Positions 18,193 through 26,900 of a stretch of 64,000 bases of DNA are shown here, piece by piece. The DNA lies in NCBI GenBank assembly GCA_963771015.1, contig CAVYRN010000009.1, positions 248,001 through 312,000 on the forward strand, read 5' to 3'. Position numbers and translations under genes: made by a program. Every line of letters begins with the position of its first letter. Positions within the stretch are counted from its first letter, which is position 1. Origin of the DNA: CAVSJJ01 sp963771015 (GTDB taxonomy: Bacteria > Actinomycetota > Actinomycetes > Actinomycetales > Dermatophilaceae). The notes beneath the pieces are model-generated. The model had not been told where the DNA came from, did not search any database, and was given only the letters and a program-made list of their open reading frames with translations.

Positions 18193-18335
18193 CCTCGGGC
18201 CGCCGGGCCCGGTCGGCGGGGAGCAGGGCCCCGCCGACCCACGGCACCCGACGTGCTCACGGCATACCGCAGCCGGTGTCGTCGTGCCACGGCTCCGCAT
18301 CCAGACCTTCATGACCATCACGAACGGAGACACCC

Positions 18336-18467
18336 ATGTACCGCAGACGCCTTCAGCGACTGCGCCGCACCCATCACGAGGTGCGGGCGCACGAAGAGCG
18401 TCGCCGGACGCGGCAGCACCTGGACACCGAGCGGATGCTCGCCCAGCTGCGCCTGACCCTCCGGTGA
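18336..18467 (+). CDS. Small basic protein of unknown function
   Basis: 43 residues, very rich in arginine (starts MYRRRLQRLRRTHHEVR) and predicted helical. ATG 18336 follows a GGAGA element (about 18325-18329) with normal spacing. I do not recognise a family. It fills the gap between whiB7 and the DNA-repair gene and is followed by a strong hairpin, which supports it being the last gene of a transcript. It could be a spurious reading frame. Confidence 0.5.
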   Translation: MYRRRLQRLRRTHHEVRAHEERRRTRQHLDTERMLAQLRLTLR

Positions 18468-18480
18468 ACGCCCGTCATCC

Positions 18481-18514
18481 GCTCGCCCCGGAGGAGCACT
18501 CCTCCGGGGCGAGC
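18481..18514. terminator. Terminator-like hairpin
   Basis: Perfect 15-bp stem (18481-18495 with 18500-18514) with a 4-nt GCAC loop, no T-run. It lies 14 nt after the small basic ORF and about 100 nt before the HhH-GPD gene. Confidence 0.7.
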
Positions 18515-18615
18515 GTCATCGTGCGGGGGCGGCTCGCCGGGCCGGACGACGCCTGGCTCGACGCGGGCGCCTTCTGGAGGGCCGTCGGCGCAACCGTGCT
18601 GACTACGCTGGGTCG

Positions 18616-19191
18616 ATGGCTACCCTGACGATCGCCCAGGACCCTGCGGCTGACCGGGTCCTGTCCGACGACCCGTTCGCGCTCCTGGTGGGAATGCTCC
18701 TGGACCAGCAGTTCCCCATGGAGCGCGCCTTCGCCGGACCGGCGACGGTTCTCGCCCGGTTCGGCACGCTCGAGCCCGCGGACATCGCGGACGCCGAGCC
18801 CGAGGCGTTTGCCGATCTGTGTGCGAGGCCCCCGGCCGTCCACCGCTACGGCAGGTCGATGGCGGGCCGGATCCAGCAGCTCGCCCGGGTCGTCGTCGAC
18901 GACTACGCCGGCGACGCGGCCGCTGTGTGGACGACGGCGGGCAGCGGCGTCGACCTCGTCGCCCGGCTCAGGGCGCTGCCCGGCTTCGGCGACCAGAAGG
19001 CGCGGATCTTCGCCGCCCTGCTCGGCAAGCAGCTGGGCGTCCGGCCGGACGGCTGGGAGCAGGCCTGCGGCGCGTATGCCGAGCCCGGCTCCTTCCGCTC
19101 CGTCGCGGACGTCGTCGACCCGACCTCGCTGCAGAAGGTCCGCGACTTCAAGAAGCAGGCCAAGGCCGCTGCGAAGGCAGCCAAGGGTTGA
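18616..19191 (+). CDS. HhH-GPD-type base-excision repair protein
   Basis: 191 residues. A helix-hairpin-helix is visible in LRALPGFGDQKARIFAALLG (about 117-136), and the N-terminal part (LLVGMLLDQQFPMERAF) matches the first helices of HhH-GPD DNA glycosylases; the C terminus is a short lysine/alanine tail. No iron-sulfur cysteines. A lesion specificity cannot be assigned. TACGCT at 18604-18609 lies 6 nt before ATG 18616, suggesting leaderless expression. Confidence 0.82.
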   Translation: MATLTIAQDPAADRVLSDDPFALLVGMLLDQQFPMERAFAGPATVLARFGTLEPADIADAEPEAFADLCARPPAVHRYGRSMAGRIQQLARVVVDDYAGDAAAVWTTAGSGVDLVARLRALPGFGDQKARIFAALLGKQLGVRPDGWEQACGAYAEPGSFRSVADVVDPTSLQKVRDFKKQAKAAAKAAKG

Positions 19192-19197
19192 GTCGCC

Positions 19198-19410
19198 TTG
19201 TCCGACAACGACATGGAGCACTCGGTGGGTTCATCAGAGCTGGTCTGTTCCACGTGCGGGCGTCTGCTCGACGCGGACGAGGAGATCGCCCGGGCGCGGC
19301 TGACCTGGACACGGGGCCTGGAGAACGGCCGACCGGTCTGGACGTGTGACAGATGCAGCCGCGACCACCTGCGCAGCATCGAGGGCAAGCTCGACTCGTC
19401 CTGGTGGTAG
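19198..19410 (+). CDS. Small zinc-ribbon protein of unknown function
   Basis: 70 residues from TTG 19198, or 65 from ATG 19213. Two CxxC pairs (CSTCG near 17-21 and CDRCS near 50-54) look like a zinc ribbon; the C terminus is GKLDSSWW. Similar short proteins occur in other actinobacteria but have no assigned role. It begins 6 nt after the glycosylase stop, so co-transcription is likely. It converges on the ABC1 kinase gene. Confidence 0.72.
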   Translation: MSDNDMEHSVGSSELVCSTCGRLLDADEEIARARLTWTRGLENGRPVWTCDRCSRDHLRSIEGKLDSSWW

Positions 19411-19440
19411 CCGTCCTGGGTCGCCGGTACGCCGGGGCGG

Positions 19441-20778
19441 CTACGGGACGGGCGGCGGCAGGATGCTCTCGTCCATGCCCGGTAGATGGGCGACGAGGAG
19501 CTCGCGGATGGGCACCGTCCCACCGATCTGGCAGAGCACGCCGATCCCGCCGAGCCAGACGCGGTGGATGAGGAGGTACTCGGGGGGCAGGTTGAGCTTC
19601 ATCCCGACGAGGAAGGTCGGTTTGCGCGGGTCCTGGACGTGAGCGGCGAGTGAGCGCATCCACCCGCGGGTGAAGGTGAACTCCTCGTGCCGCAGCGGGT
19701 CGATGAACGGAGAGAGGTAGGTGAGCAGCTCGTCGGGGTCGACGTGCACCGCTCCCCGGACGAACCCCTCGCGGCGCAGCCCGGCGGTCATGCCGTGTGC
19801 GTCGCCCGCGAGCGCGAGGCTGAGCAGCTCGCCCATCGCCGACGGGAGCCCATGGGGGAGCCGGTTGATCGCCCCGAAGTCCATGACGCCGAGGCGGCCG
19901 TCCGGGGTGACCCGGAAGTTGCCGGGATGCGGGTCGGCGTGCAGCAGCCGGGCCCGGTTCGGGCCGCGCAGGAGGAACTCGAGGTAGAGGGCGGCCGCCT
20001 CGTCGCGCTCCGCCTGGGTGCCGGAGTCGATGATGCGCGAGAGCGGGGTCCCGTCGACCCACTCCGAGACGAGGACATGCTCGGCCGAGACGAGGACGTC
20101 GGGCACGAAGACGTCGTCGTCCCCCTTGAAGGCCCGGGCGAAGGACCGCTGGTGGGCCGCCTCCAGGGTGTAGTCGAGCTCCTCGCTCATCCGGGCCATG
20201 AGCTCGGCCATGACGGGCTTGACGTCCATCCCCGGGATCCAGGTCCCGGCCAGGCGGGCCACCCGGGAGAGCTGGGTGAGGTCGCTGATCAACGCCGGCC
20301 CGGCTCCGGGGTACTGGATCTTCACGGCGACCTCGCGGCCGTCGCGCCACACGGCCTTGTGCACCTGGCCGATCGAGGCCGCCGCGGCCGGCGTGTCGTC
20401 GAAGTCGACGAGCTTGGTGCCGTTCCACCGCGGGCCGAGCTCGGTGACGAGGATGGCGTGGACCTGCCCGGCCGGCATCGGCGGGGCGGCGTCCTGGAGC
20501 TTGGTGAGCGTGGCCCGGTAGGGACCGGCGAGCTCCTCGGGCATCGCCGCCTCCATGATCGACAGCGCCTGGCCGAACTTCATCGCCCCGCCCTTGAGCT
20601 GCCCGAGGACCGAGAACAGCTGCTGGGCGGTGCGGGCCTGGAGCTCGGCGGCGACGACCTCGGCCGGCTTCCCGCCGACCCGTTTGCCGATCCCGACGGC
20701 GCTGCGGCCGGCGAACCCCAACGGGAGGCCGACGAGCTTCGCGGTCCGGGTGATGGACCGCCGGGGGATGTCGCTCAC
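19441..20778 (-). CDS. ABC1/UbiB-family atypical kinase
   Basis: 445 residues with the family hallmarks: KGGAMKFGQALS (KxGQ motif) near 60-72, the alanine-rich loop AAAASIGQVH, ATP-binding lysine in VAVKIQYPG, LHADPHPGNF catalytic loop and VMDFG. UbiB/ABC1 proteins support quinone or lipid metabolism; here menaquinone-related or unknown. The actinobacterial member next to whiB7 is Rv3197, reported as linked to macrolide resistance in mycobacteria. GTG 20778 overlaps the upstream gene's stop by 4 nt. Confidence 0.9.
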   Translation of the reverse strand: MSDIPRRSITRTAKLVGLPLGFAGRSAVGIGKRVGGKPAEVVAAELQARTAQQLFSVLGQLKGGAMKFGQALSIMEAAMPEELAGPYRATLTKLQDAAPPMPAGQVHAILVTELGPRWNGTKLVDFDDTPAAAASIGQVHKAVWRDGREVAVKIQYPGAGPALISDLTQLSRVARLAGTWIPGMDVKPVMAELMARMSEELDYTLEAAHQRSFARAFKGDDDVFVPDVLVSAEHVLVSEWVDGTPLSRIIDSGTQAERDEAAALYLEFLLRGPNRARLLHADPHPGNFRVTPDGRLGVMDFGAINRLPHGLPSAMGELLSLALAGDAHGMTAGLRREGFVRGAVHVDPDELLTYLSPFIDPLRHEEFTFTRGWMRSLAAHVQDPRKPTFLVGMKLNLPPEYLLIHRVWLGGIGVLCQIGGTVPIRELLVAHLPGMDESILPPPVP

Positions 20779-21488
20779 CGGGCCATTGTGTCGTGTGCGT
20801 GCTGTAGCCCGCCTGAAGGGCCGGCAACGGGCGTCCGGCCCATCGGTGCGCCGCATCGGCAACCGGGGTGGGCCGGCCAGTGCCGGTGGACGACGGTCGG
20901 CCACGGGAGAGCGACCTCGGCAGACACGCCGAGCATGGGGGCCGCGCCCTCGACCCACCCCATGACGACGAGCGCCGCGAGGTCCACGACGAGGGGGGTG
21001 AGCCGGGGCCCGGCGTCGGCCGGTGCCGGCGAGAGCAGTGGGGCGGCGTGCGCGCGGGCGGCCACGGCGGCCCACCCGGGGTCGACGTCGGCTCGGACCA
21101 GGTCCAGGCAGCCGAGGCACGCGCTCACCCCGGGGAGGACGAGGGGTCCGAGGGTGGCGGCACCGTTCTCGGTGGCGATGGGCAGGTGGGGTATGCCGCG
21201 GGCCACCCACGGACGTCCGCCCGCCGGCGGGACCGCGCCCGCCGCGATGAGGACGACGAGATCGGGAGCGCCCTGCGCGCCGGTCCCCGGGACCCGGTCA
21301 CAGGCCGCCTCTGCGGCGTCCGCGGCATACCCGCCACCGTCGACCCGGGCGATGCCGAGCTGCCGCAGCCGCGCAACCAGGCCCTGGGGGACCGGACCCC
21401 GACCATCGACGACGACCCACCAGGGTGCCGGAGCCGACGAGTCGCGGACCACCAACCGGGCTGGGCCGGGGGGCGGGGGAACGCTCAT
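20775..21488 (-). CDS. ThiF/cyclodehydratase-like protein (Rv3196-type)
   Basis: 237 residues; ATG 21488 (MSVPPPPGPARL) chosen over upstream in-frame codons for family length. Two cysteine pairs (CLGCLDL near 145 and CRCGAP near 218) resemble the zinc site of ThiF-like/TOMM leader-binding cyclodehydratase proteins, and the middle has a Rossmann-like DLVVLIAAGAVPP strand. No precursor peptide or YcaO gene is nearby, so a RiPP role is doubtful. Its 4-nt overlap with the ABC1 kinase gene suggests the two products act together. Confidence 0.6.
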   Translation of the reverse strand: MSVPPPPGPARLVVRDSSAPAPWWVVVDGRGPVPQGLVARLRQLGIARVDGGGYAADAAEAACDRVPGTGAQGAPDLVVLIAAGAVPPAGGRPWVARGIPHLPIATENGAATLGPLVLPGVSACLGCLDLVRADVDPGWAAVAARAHAAPLLSPAPADAGPRLTPLVVDLAALVVMGWVEGAAPMLGVSAEVALPWPTVVHRHWPAHPGCRCGAPMGRTPVAGPSGGLQHAHDTMAR

Positions 21489-21607
21489 CGGTGCCTCTCG
21501 CGGTCGTGGGTCCGGCGCCCAATCTCGCACAGCCGGTCCGGTCGGCCGCGGCCTCGTCCACAGGCCTCGGAGGAACCTCGTCCGCTCGGCCGCGGCCCGG
21601 ACGCATG

Positions 21608-21640
21608 AAGGCGCGGCCCAGTCAGCCTGGGCCGCGCCTT
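21608..21640 (-). terminator. Terminator hairpin
   Basis: Perfect 14-bp stem (21608-21621 with 21627-21640) and 5-nt loop, located just downstream of the DUF5679 stop on the minus strand; it also separates it from the next minus-strand gene. Confidence 0.75.
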
Positions 21641-21658
21641 CGATGTCGGGGAGGAGGA

Positions 21659-21820
21659 TCAGGCCTTGCCGAGGATCCGGTTGAGGTTGGTGCCGCAGAC
21701 CGGGCACTGGCTCTTGGCCATCCGGCGGCCGTTGTCGGAGACAACAACCTTGCCCTCAGCCTCGCGCTTCGCCTTGCACTTCACGCAGTAGAACTCGCCC
21801 TTGTAGGTCTCGTCAGCCAT
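21659..21820 (-). CDS. DUF5679 small zinc-ribbon protein
   Basis: 53 residues starting MADETYKGEFYCVKCKAK and containing two CxxC knuckles (CVKC, CPVC) with a basic spacer, the signature of DUF5679. Function unknown; likely a structural zinc ribbon. Followed by a strong terminator, so it appears to be monocistronic. ATG 21820. Confidence 0.88.
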   Translation of the reverse strand: MADETYKGEFYCVKCKAKREAEGKVVVSDNGRRMAKSQCPVCGTNLNRILGKA

Positions 21821-21934
21821 CGAGGTCCTTCGTTCGTTGTTTCGTGCCGCGATCTGCGGCCTGGACCCGCTCAGCCTAAGGCAGTCTGAGCACGAAAGCG
21901 CGCAACCACGGGGGTGCGGGTTAGGGTCGGCTGT

Positions 21935-22537
21935 GTGAGCGGGAGCAGTCCACGGGAGGGTGTCGAGGTGCGGCGAAGCCGACGTCGGCGCCGCACCGTC
22001 AGCGCGTACCGCGAGGGGAGCAGCACCGTGGTCCTCATCCCCGCGTCGTTCTCCCGGGCCGAGGAGCGCGCCTGGGTGGACCGGATGCTCTCCCGGCTGG
22101 AGGCCGGCGAGCGGCGCCGCCGCCCCAGCGACGACACCCTCGCGGCTCGCGCCCTCGAGCTGTCGGCCCGCTATCTCGGCGGCCGGGCCCGCCCGAGCAG
22201 CATCCGCTGGGTGGGCACGATGCGGGCCCGCTGGGGGTCGTGTACGCCCGCCGACCGCACCATCCGGATCTCGGACCGGGTCCAGGGGATGCCGGGGTAC
22301 GTCCTGGACTACGTCGTCCTCCACGAGCTCGCGCACCTCGTCGTCCCGGGCCACGGGCCGGCGTTCTGGGCCCTGCTCGAGGACTATCCCAAGCTCGAAC
22401 GGGCTCGGGGTTTCCTCGACGGGGTGTCGACGGCGGCCGGCCTCGACCTCAGCGACGACGCCACCGACGGCGAACCGCCGGTGGGGGTCTCAGCGCTCGA
22501 CGAGGGCCGAGCGGGCCGCGGCGACGAGCTCGCGTAG
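21935..22537 (+). CDS. YgjP/SprT-like zinc metallopeptidase
   Basis: 200 residues. The zinc motif HELAHLVVPGHGPAFW (HExxH plus a third histidine) lies at about residues 130-145, preceded by the family motif RWGSC; this is the DUF45/YgjP M48-like group. Substrate unknown; no membrane segment. GTG 21935 is preferred: TAGGGT at 21922-21927 is 7 nt upstream, so the transcript is probably leaderless. Its last 48 bases overlap the end of the convergent NUDIX gene. Confidence 0.87.
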   Translation: MSGSSPREGVEVRRSRRRRRTVSAYREGSSTVVLIPASFSRAEERAWVDRMLSRLEAGERRRRPSDDTLAARALELSARYLGGRARPSSIRWVGTMRARWGSCTPADRTIRISDRVQGMPGYVLDYVVLHELAHLVVPGHGPAFWALLEDYPKLERARGFLDGVSTAAGLDLSDDATDGEPPVGVSALDEGRAGRGDELA

Positions 22538-23086
22538 CTCCTCCGGCGACCCCTCGGGCAACCGGTCCGCGGGCCACCACCGCACGTCGAGCGACTCCTC
22601 GCTGGCGGCATACGGCGTTCCGCGCGGCACGACGGCGACGAACCGGACGTCGAGATGTTCGCGGCACCGGCCGAAGTCGCCGACGAGGACGTGCCGGTTG
22701 AGATGCACCGGCTGCGGCTCGGGGGCAAGGTCGCGGATCCCCGACTCCTCGCGCGCCTCCCGGGCCGCGGCCGCTGGGAGGCTGACGTCGCCGGCCTCGA
22801 GATGCCCCCCGAACTGGAACCACATCCGCGCCCGCCGGTGGTGGGTGAGGAGCACCTCGGTGCCGTCCTCGGAGAGGACGAGGCAGGACGCGGTCAGGTG
22901 CTCGGCCGGTCCGGCCTTGGCGGTCGCGGCCGGCTGCGCCTCGAGGTGGGCCACGAAGTCGTCGCGGACCGCGGCCTGGGCGGCATCGGGGGCCGGCCAG
23001 GCGCGTAGCCGGACGAGCGCGTCCGCGCGGAGGGATCGGTGGGCGGTCGCCGCCTCGACCGGGTACGCCGCCTGCCCGTCGCTCAC
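22490..23086 (-). CDS. NUDIX hydrolase
   Basis: 198 residues with a NUDIX box FGGHLEAGDVSLPAAAAREA...REESGI around 92-115 and an N-terminal helical extension. Substrate not predictable. GTG 23086 overlaps the stop of the DUF2342 gene by 4 nt, so the pair is translationally coupled; its own end runs 48 nt into the convergent metallopeptidase gene. Confidence 0.88.
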   Translation of the reverse strand: MSDGQAAYPVEAATAHRSLRADALVRLRAWPAPDAAQAAVRDDFVAHLEAQPAATAKAGPAEHLTASCLVLSEDGTEVLLTHHRRARMWFQFGGHLEAGDVSLPAAAAREAREESGIRDLAPEPQPVHLNRHVLVGDFGRCREHLDVRFVAVVPRGTPYAASEESLDVRWWPADRLPEGSPEELRELVAAARSALVER

Positions 23087-24555
23087 GCCGGTCCGTCACC
23101 CGAGGCGCCGCCGGCGTTCGGTGGCTCCCCGAGCATGGCCGCCAGCTCGGCATCCACGTCGTCGCCGCCGGTGCGGCTGCGGTCGACGTAGCCGAGCGGG
23201 TCGTCGAGGTCGGTCGGGCCCGGGGCGACGTCGGGGTGGGCCCAGGCGGCGTCGCGCGCGGCCGCCCCGCCGCTGGCCTCGAGTGCGGAGAAGAGGTTCG
23301 CGGCGTCGCGCAGCCGGCGGGGCCGCAGCTGGAGTCCGACGAGGCCCTCGAAGGTCCGCTCGGCCGGTCCACCGCCGGCGCGGCGACGGCGGACCGCCTC
23401 GCCGAGCGCCTCGGCCTGGGGCAGGTGGGGCGTCGTGGCCCGGACGGTGACGACGTCGACCCAGCCCTCCACGAGCGCGAGGAGGGTCTCCAGGCGCGCG
23501 AGCGCGGCCCGTTGGGCGGGGGAGTGCTGGGGATGGAAGAGCCGGTCCTGGATGGCCTGCTGGACCTGTTCGACGTCGGTGGGGTCCACCGAGCTCAGGG
23601 CGCTCTCGATCGCTTCGGTGTCGATCGTGATGTCCCGGGCATAGTCGCGCACCGCGGCGAGCAGCTGCGGGCCGAGCCACGGGACGGCGGCGAACAGCCG
23701 GGCCCGCGCGACCTCCCGCACCGCGAGGTAGAGCCGAACCTGGGCCAGGTCGATCTCCAGGCCCTCGGCGAACGACGTCACGGCGGCAGGCATGAGGACC
23801 ACCGTCGGCGGTGGGACGATCGGCAGCGACACCTCGCATCCGGTGAGGACGTCACCCGCGAGAGCGCCGACCGCCTGGCCGAGCTGGAGCGAGAACATCG
23901 ACGTGCTCATCCGGCGCATCATCGGCTCGAGCTGGCCGAGCATCTGGGCGGGATCCGTCCCCGCCGGGATGAGCCCGTCCGGGATGCCGAGCGCTGACCA
24001 GTCGATCTGGCCATCCTCGGCCAGCGCCCCGAGCTGGCCCACCTGGGTGCTCATCGCGTCACCGACGGCGGAGGTGACCCCCTCGGCGACGGGCTCCACC
24101 AGGGTGGCCCATAGAGGCATCGTCGCGTCCACCCACTCCGCGGCGCTCCACGCGCTGCCCCGCAGGTCGCTGGCGGTGAGGTCGGTCACGGGGTCCAGCC
24201 ACAGGCCGGCCACGTCGACCGCCTCGTCGGCCGCGGCCCGGTCACTCGGCGACGTGAGGACGTCGCCCTGCGCCGCCACGGTCCTGCGGGCGATGTCGGT
24301 GGCGAGGGTGACCCCGACCGGGCCGTCCTCCTCGGGTGCGGACATCATCGCCCGCACCTGCTCGGCGACGACGGCGAACATCTGCGGGTCGATCTCGGTG
24401 AGGCCCATGCTCCGGACCATCTCGACCAGCCGGGGGTCGACGGGTGCTCCGCCGGTGAGACCGCGGAGAACCTGCTCGAGCTCCGGTGGCAGGCCGGAGC
24501 CGCCCTCGGGGTCCTCGTCCGGGCCCGGCGTCACGGGGTCACGCGGCTCGCTCAC
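23083..24555 (-). CDS. DUF2342 'zinc-dependent metalloprotease' family protein (Rv3195-type), motif degenerate
   Basis: 490 residues, highly alpha-helical. The family is annotated as a putative hydrolase with a histidine-containing helix, but the corresponding segment here reads YLAVREVARARLF, with no HExxH, so peptidase activity is not supported. N-terminal Pro/Asp/Glu-rich low-complexity stretch, C-terminal acidic tail. GTG 24555 start. Co-transcribed with the NUDIX gene, divergent from moaE. Confidence 0.72.
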   Translation of the reverse strand: MSEPRDPVTPGPDEDPEGGSGLPPELEQVLRGLTGGAPVDPRLVEMVRSMGLTEIDPQMFAVVAEQVRAMMSAPEEDGPVGVTLATDIARRTVAAQGDVLTSPSDRAAADEAVDVAGLWLDPVTDLTASDLRGSAWSAAEWVDATMPLWATLVEPVAEGVTSAVGDAMSTQVGQLGALAEDGQIDWSALGIPDGLIPAGTDPAQMLGQLEPMMRRMSTSMFSLQLGQAVGALAGDVLTGCEVSLPIVPPPTVVLMPAAVTSFAEGLEIDLAQVRLYLAVREVARARLFAAVPWLGPQLLAAVRDYARDITIDTEAIESALSSVDPTDVEQVQQAIQDRLFHPQHSPAQRAALARLETLLALVEGWVDVVTVRATTPHLPQAEALGEAVRRRRAGGGPAERTFEGLVGLQLRPRRLRDAANLFSALEASGGAAARDAAWAHPDVAPGPTDLDDPLGYVDRSRTGGDDVDAELAAMLGEPPNAGGASGDGPA

Positions 24556-24637
24556 GGCGTCTCCTCAAGAATCCTTGGCAGGATGTGGTCTCATCTAGCC
24601 AACCACGCACGACCCCTGACAGTTCCCGAGGAGCCCG

Positions 24638-25087
24638 ATGACCGCCGAGCCCGGCACCCCCGACGAGCGCGTCGTCGCCCTCGTCGGGCTGCGTGATGAG
24701 CCTCTCTCGGTCGACGAGGTGCTCGCGGCGGTCCGCCACCCGGCGTGTGGCGGGGTGTCGTTGTTCGTCGGGGTGGTCCGCAACCACGACCATGACCGGG
24801 ACGTCACCAAGCTGGACTACTCGGCCCATCCGAGCGCGCCCGAGGTGCTGGCCCGGGTGTGCGCGACGGTGGCCGCACGGACCGCCGCGGTCCGGGTCGC
24901 CGCCGTCCACCGCACCGGCACGCTCGAGATCGGCGACGTCGCCGTCGTCGCCGCCGTCGCCGCTCCGCATCGCGACCAGGCCTTCGCGGCCTGCCGGGAC
25001 CTCGTCGACACGCTCAAGGCCGAGGTGCCGATCTGGAAGCACCAGCTGTTCGCCGACGGCGTGAGCGAGTGGGTGGGGATGCCGTGA
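24638..25087 (+). CDS. moaE: Molybdopterin synthase catalytic subunit
   Basis: 149 residues. Family landmarks: GVSLFVGVVRNHDHDR (about 40-55), YSAHPSA, HRTGTLEIGDVAVV and the catalytic lysine region KAEVPIWKHQLF. MoaE joins with MoaD to insert sulfur into precursor Z. No moaD lies nearby; moeZ at 4.2 kb could charge the carrier. ATG 24638 has a GAGGAG site 5 nt upstream. The stop overlaps the next start by 4 nt. Confidence 0.92.
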   Translation: MTAEPGTPDERVVALVGLRDEPLSVDEVLAAVRHPACGGVSLFVGVVRNHDHDRDVTKLDYSAHPSAPEVLARVCATVAARTAAVRVAAVHRTGTLEIGDVAVVAAVAAPHRDQAFAACRDLVDTLKAEVPIWKHQLFADGVSEWVGMP

Positions 25088-26226
25088 CCGTCGTCCCACC
25101 CAGCGGGACCTACCCGGACCCCACCGTCGGTCCGCTCCGGCTGGAGGAGCCGCCCCCCAGCAGGCCCGGGCGGCTCTCGAGCATCCTGCTCACCACGACC
25201 TTCCTGCTCATCATCCTCGCCGCGGTCGCCGTCTTCATCCCCCTGCCGTACGTCGTCTTCAAGCCGGGCCCGGCGACGAACACCCTCGGCACGCTCGACG
25301 GGGCGCCGGTCATCGAGGTCAAGGACGGGACGACGACCTACCCGACGACCGGGAGCCTGGACTTCACGACCGTCCGGATCGCCGGCGGCCCCGGGTTCCG
25401 GGTCACGGCGTACGACGTCATCGAGGGCTGGCTGAGCTCCACCGAGGCGGTCGTCCCCGAGAAGGACGTCTTTCCGCCCGACCTCACCGAGAACCAGGTC
25501 GAGCAGGAGAACGAGACGATGATGACCGACTCGCAGCAGGTCGCCAGCGCCATCGCGCTGAAGGCCCTGGGCCAGAAGGTCATCGAGCGGATGACCGTGG
25601 CCGCTGTCCCGAAGGGGTCGCCGGGCACGGGGGTCCTCAAGCCGGGCGACGTCCTCCTCACCATCGGTGGCAAGCCGATCACCGACGCGGACTCCGTGCG
25701 CGCGGCCGTCCAGGCGCACGGGCCTGGCGAGTCCCTTGCGGTGACGGTGCGTCGCGACGGCACCACCACCAAGCTGACGACGACGACGGGAAAGGGTCCG
25801 GACGGCGGCACCGTCATCGGCATCCTGCTCGGCGTCTCCTACGACCTGCCGGTCAACGTCGTCGTCAACGCCGGGCGGGTCGGTGGCCCGTCGGCGGGGA
25901 TGATGTTCGCCCTCGGTATCTACGACAAGCTCAGCCCGGGGGCGCTGACCGGTGGGAAGAACATCGCCGGGACAGGGACGATCGGGACCGACGGCAGCGT
26001 CGGCCCCATCGACGGGATCGCTCAGAAGATGGCTGGTGCGCGGGCCGCCGGTGCCACGTGGTTCCTCGCGCCCGCGCCGAACTGTTCGGACGTCGTGGGC
26101 CACGTCCCCGACGGGATGCATGTCGTCAAGGTGTCGACGTTCGACGACGCCCTCGGCGCGGTCAAGGACATCGCTGCGGGCGAGACCACCGGGCTGGCCC
26201 CCTGCACGGCCGCGGCTGCCTCCTAG
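25084..26226 (+). CDS. Membrane-anchored PDZ/Lon-like serine protease (Rv3194c-type)
   Basis: 380 residues: one transmembrane helix at about 33-55, a PDZ domain near 170-235 (GVLKPGDVLLTIGGKPI), and a C-terminal Lon-type proteolytic domain with the catalytic serine in GGPSAGMMF and lysine in GIAQKMAGARAAG. Predicted to face the cell exterior. Substrates unknown. GTG 25084 overlaps the moaE stop (GTGA). Converges with the PPA1309 gene with a 4-nt overlap of ends. Confidence 0.9.
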   Translation: MTVVPPSGTYPDPTVGPLRLEEPPPSRPGRLSSILLTTTFLLIILAAVAVFIPLPYVVFKPGPATNTLGTLDGAPVIEVKDGTTTYPTTGSLDFTTVRIAGGPGFRVTAYDVIEGWLSSTEAVVPEKDVFPPDLTENQVEQENETMMTDSQQVASAIALKALGQKVIERMTVAAVPKGSPGTGVLKPGDVLLTIGGKPITDADSVRAAVQAHGPGESLAVTVRRDGTTTKLTTTTGKGPDGGTVIGILLGVSYDLPVNVVVNAGRVGGPSAGMMFALGIYDKLSPGALTGGKNIAGTGTIGTDGSVGPIDGIAQKMAGARAAGATWFLAPAPNCSDVVGHVPDGMHVVKVSTFDDALGAVKDIAAGETTGLAPCTAAAAS

Positions 26227-26759
26227 CCGACCAGGGTCGCGAGCAGGGCGTCGACGAGGCCGGGAGCCAGCCGCTCGCCGCTTGCCACGGCGTCGTCCTC
26301 GTCGTGGTTCCGCTGCCGCAGGAGGCATCGCGAGGCGCCGCCGCGGGTGACCGCGACGACGAGCCGGATGTCCGCGCGCCCGGGGTGGGCGGACAGGGCC
26401 GCCACTGCCTCATCCGGGTCCGCCGGGAGGTCAGCATCCGCCCCGGGGGGCACGACGATCCGCTCGAGCGCGACGGCGCACCCGGCCACGGTGTCCGGCC
26501 AGGCGATCCGGCCGAGCATCCCCTCGACCGAGGCGGTGTCGGGCAGATCCTCCTGCTCGACCGCCGTGAGCGCCCCGGGGGCGAGGTCGGCGAGATCCAG
26601 CCCCGCGGCGAGGTGCGGCTCCAGGGTGACCAGGTCCGCCGTCGGGACGAGCGCGAACAACCGCGGGTTCTGGTCCCAACCGGATCGCGCGACGTGCCTC
26701 TCCGTGTCCAGGGCAACGAGCTCCAGGGGGTCGACGGTGGGCCGAGACGAGGTGCTCAT
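26223..26759 (-). CDS. PPA1309 family protein
   Basis: 178 residues starting MSTSSRPTVDPLELVALDTE, the N-terminal signature of the actinobacterial PPA1309 family; the middle contains RIAWPDTVAGCAVALERIV and the end RQRNHDEDDAV. Function unknown. The frame continues far upstream as an artefact of GC-rich antisense coding; ATG 26759 gives the family length. Divergent from the UPF0182 gene. Confidence 0.82.
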   Translation of the reverse strand: MSTSSRPTVDPLELVALDTERHVARSGWDQNPRLFALVPTADLVTLEPHLAAGLDLADLAPGALTAVEQEDLPDTASVEGMLGRIAWPDTVAGCAVALERIVVPPGADADLPADPDEAVAALSAHPGRADIRLVVAVTRGGASRCLLRQRNHDEDDAVASGERLAPGLVDALLATLVG

Positions 26760-26900
26760 CGACCCATCGTGCCGCACGGCCAGCATCCGTCGTCCGCCGC
26801 CCGGCACCTCGGCCACCCGCTCGGCGTTGAGATGGGCGAGATAGGTTGTCGGGAAGACGGGCGGACCGCCCGCACCAGGTAGAGGCGAGGAACGAGACAC

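Noticed and set aside
20775..21488. RiPP (TOMM) biosynthetic cluster suggested by the cyclodehydratase-like protein
   Set aside because: No YcaO, dehydrogenase or precursor peptide nearby; the gene belongs to the conserved Rv3196-Rv3197 synteny.
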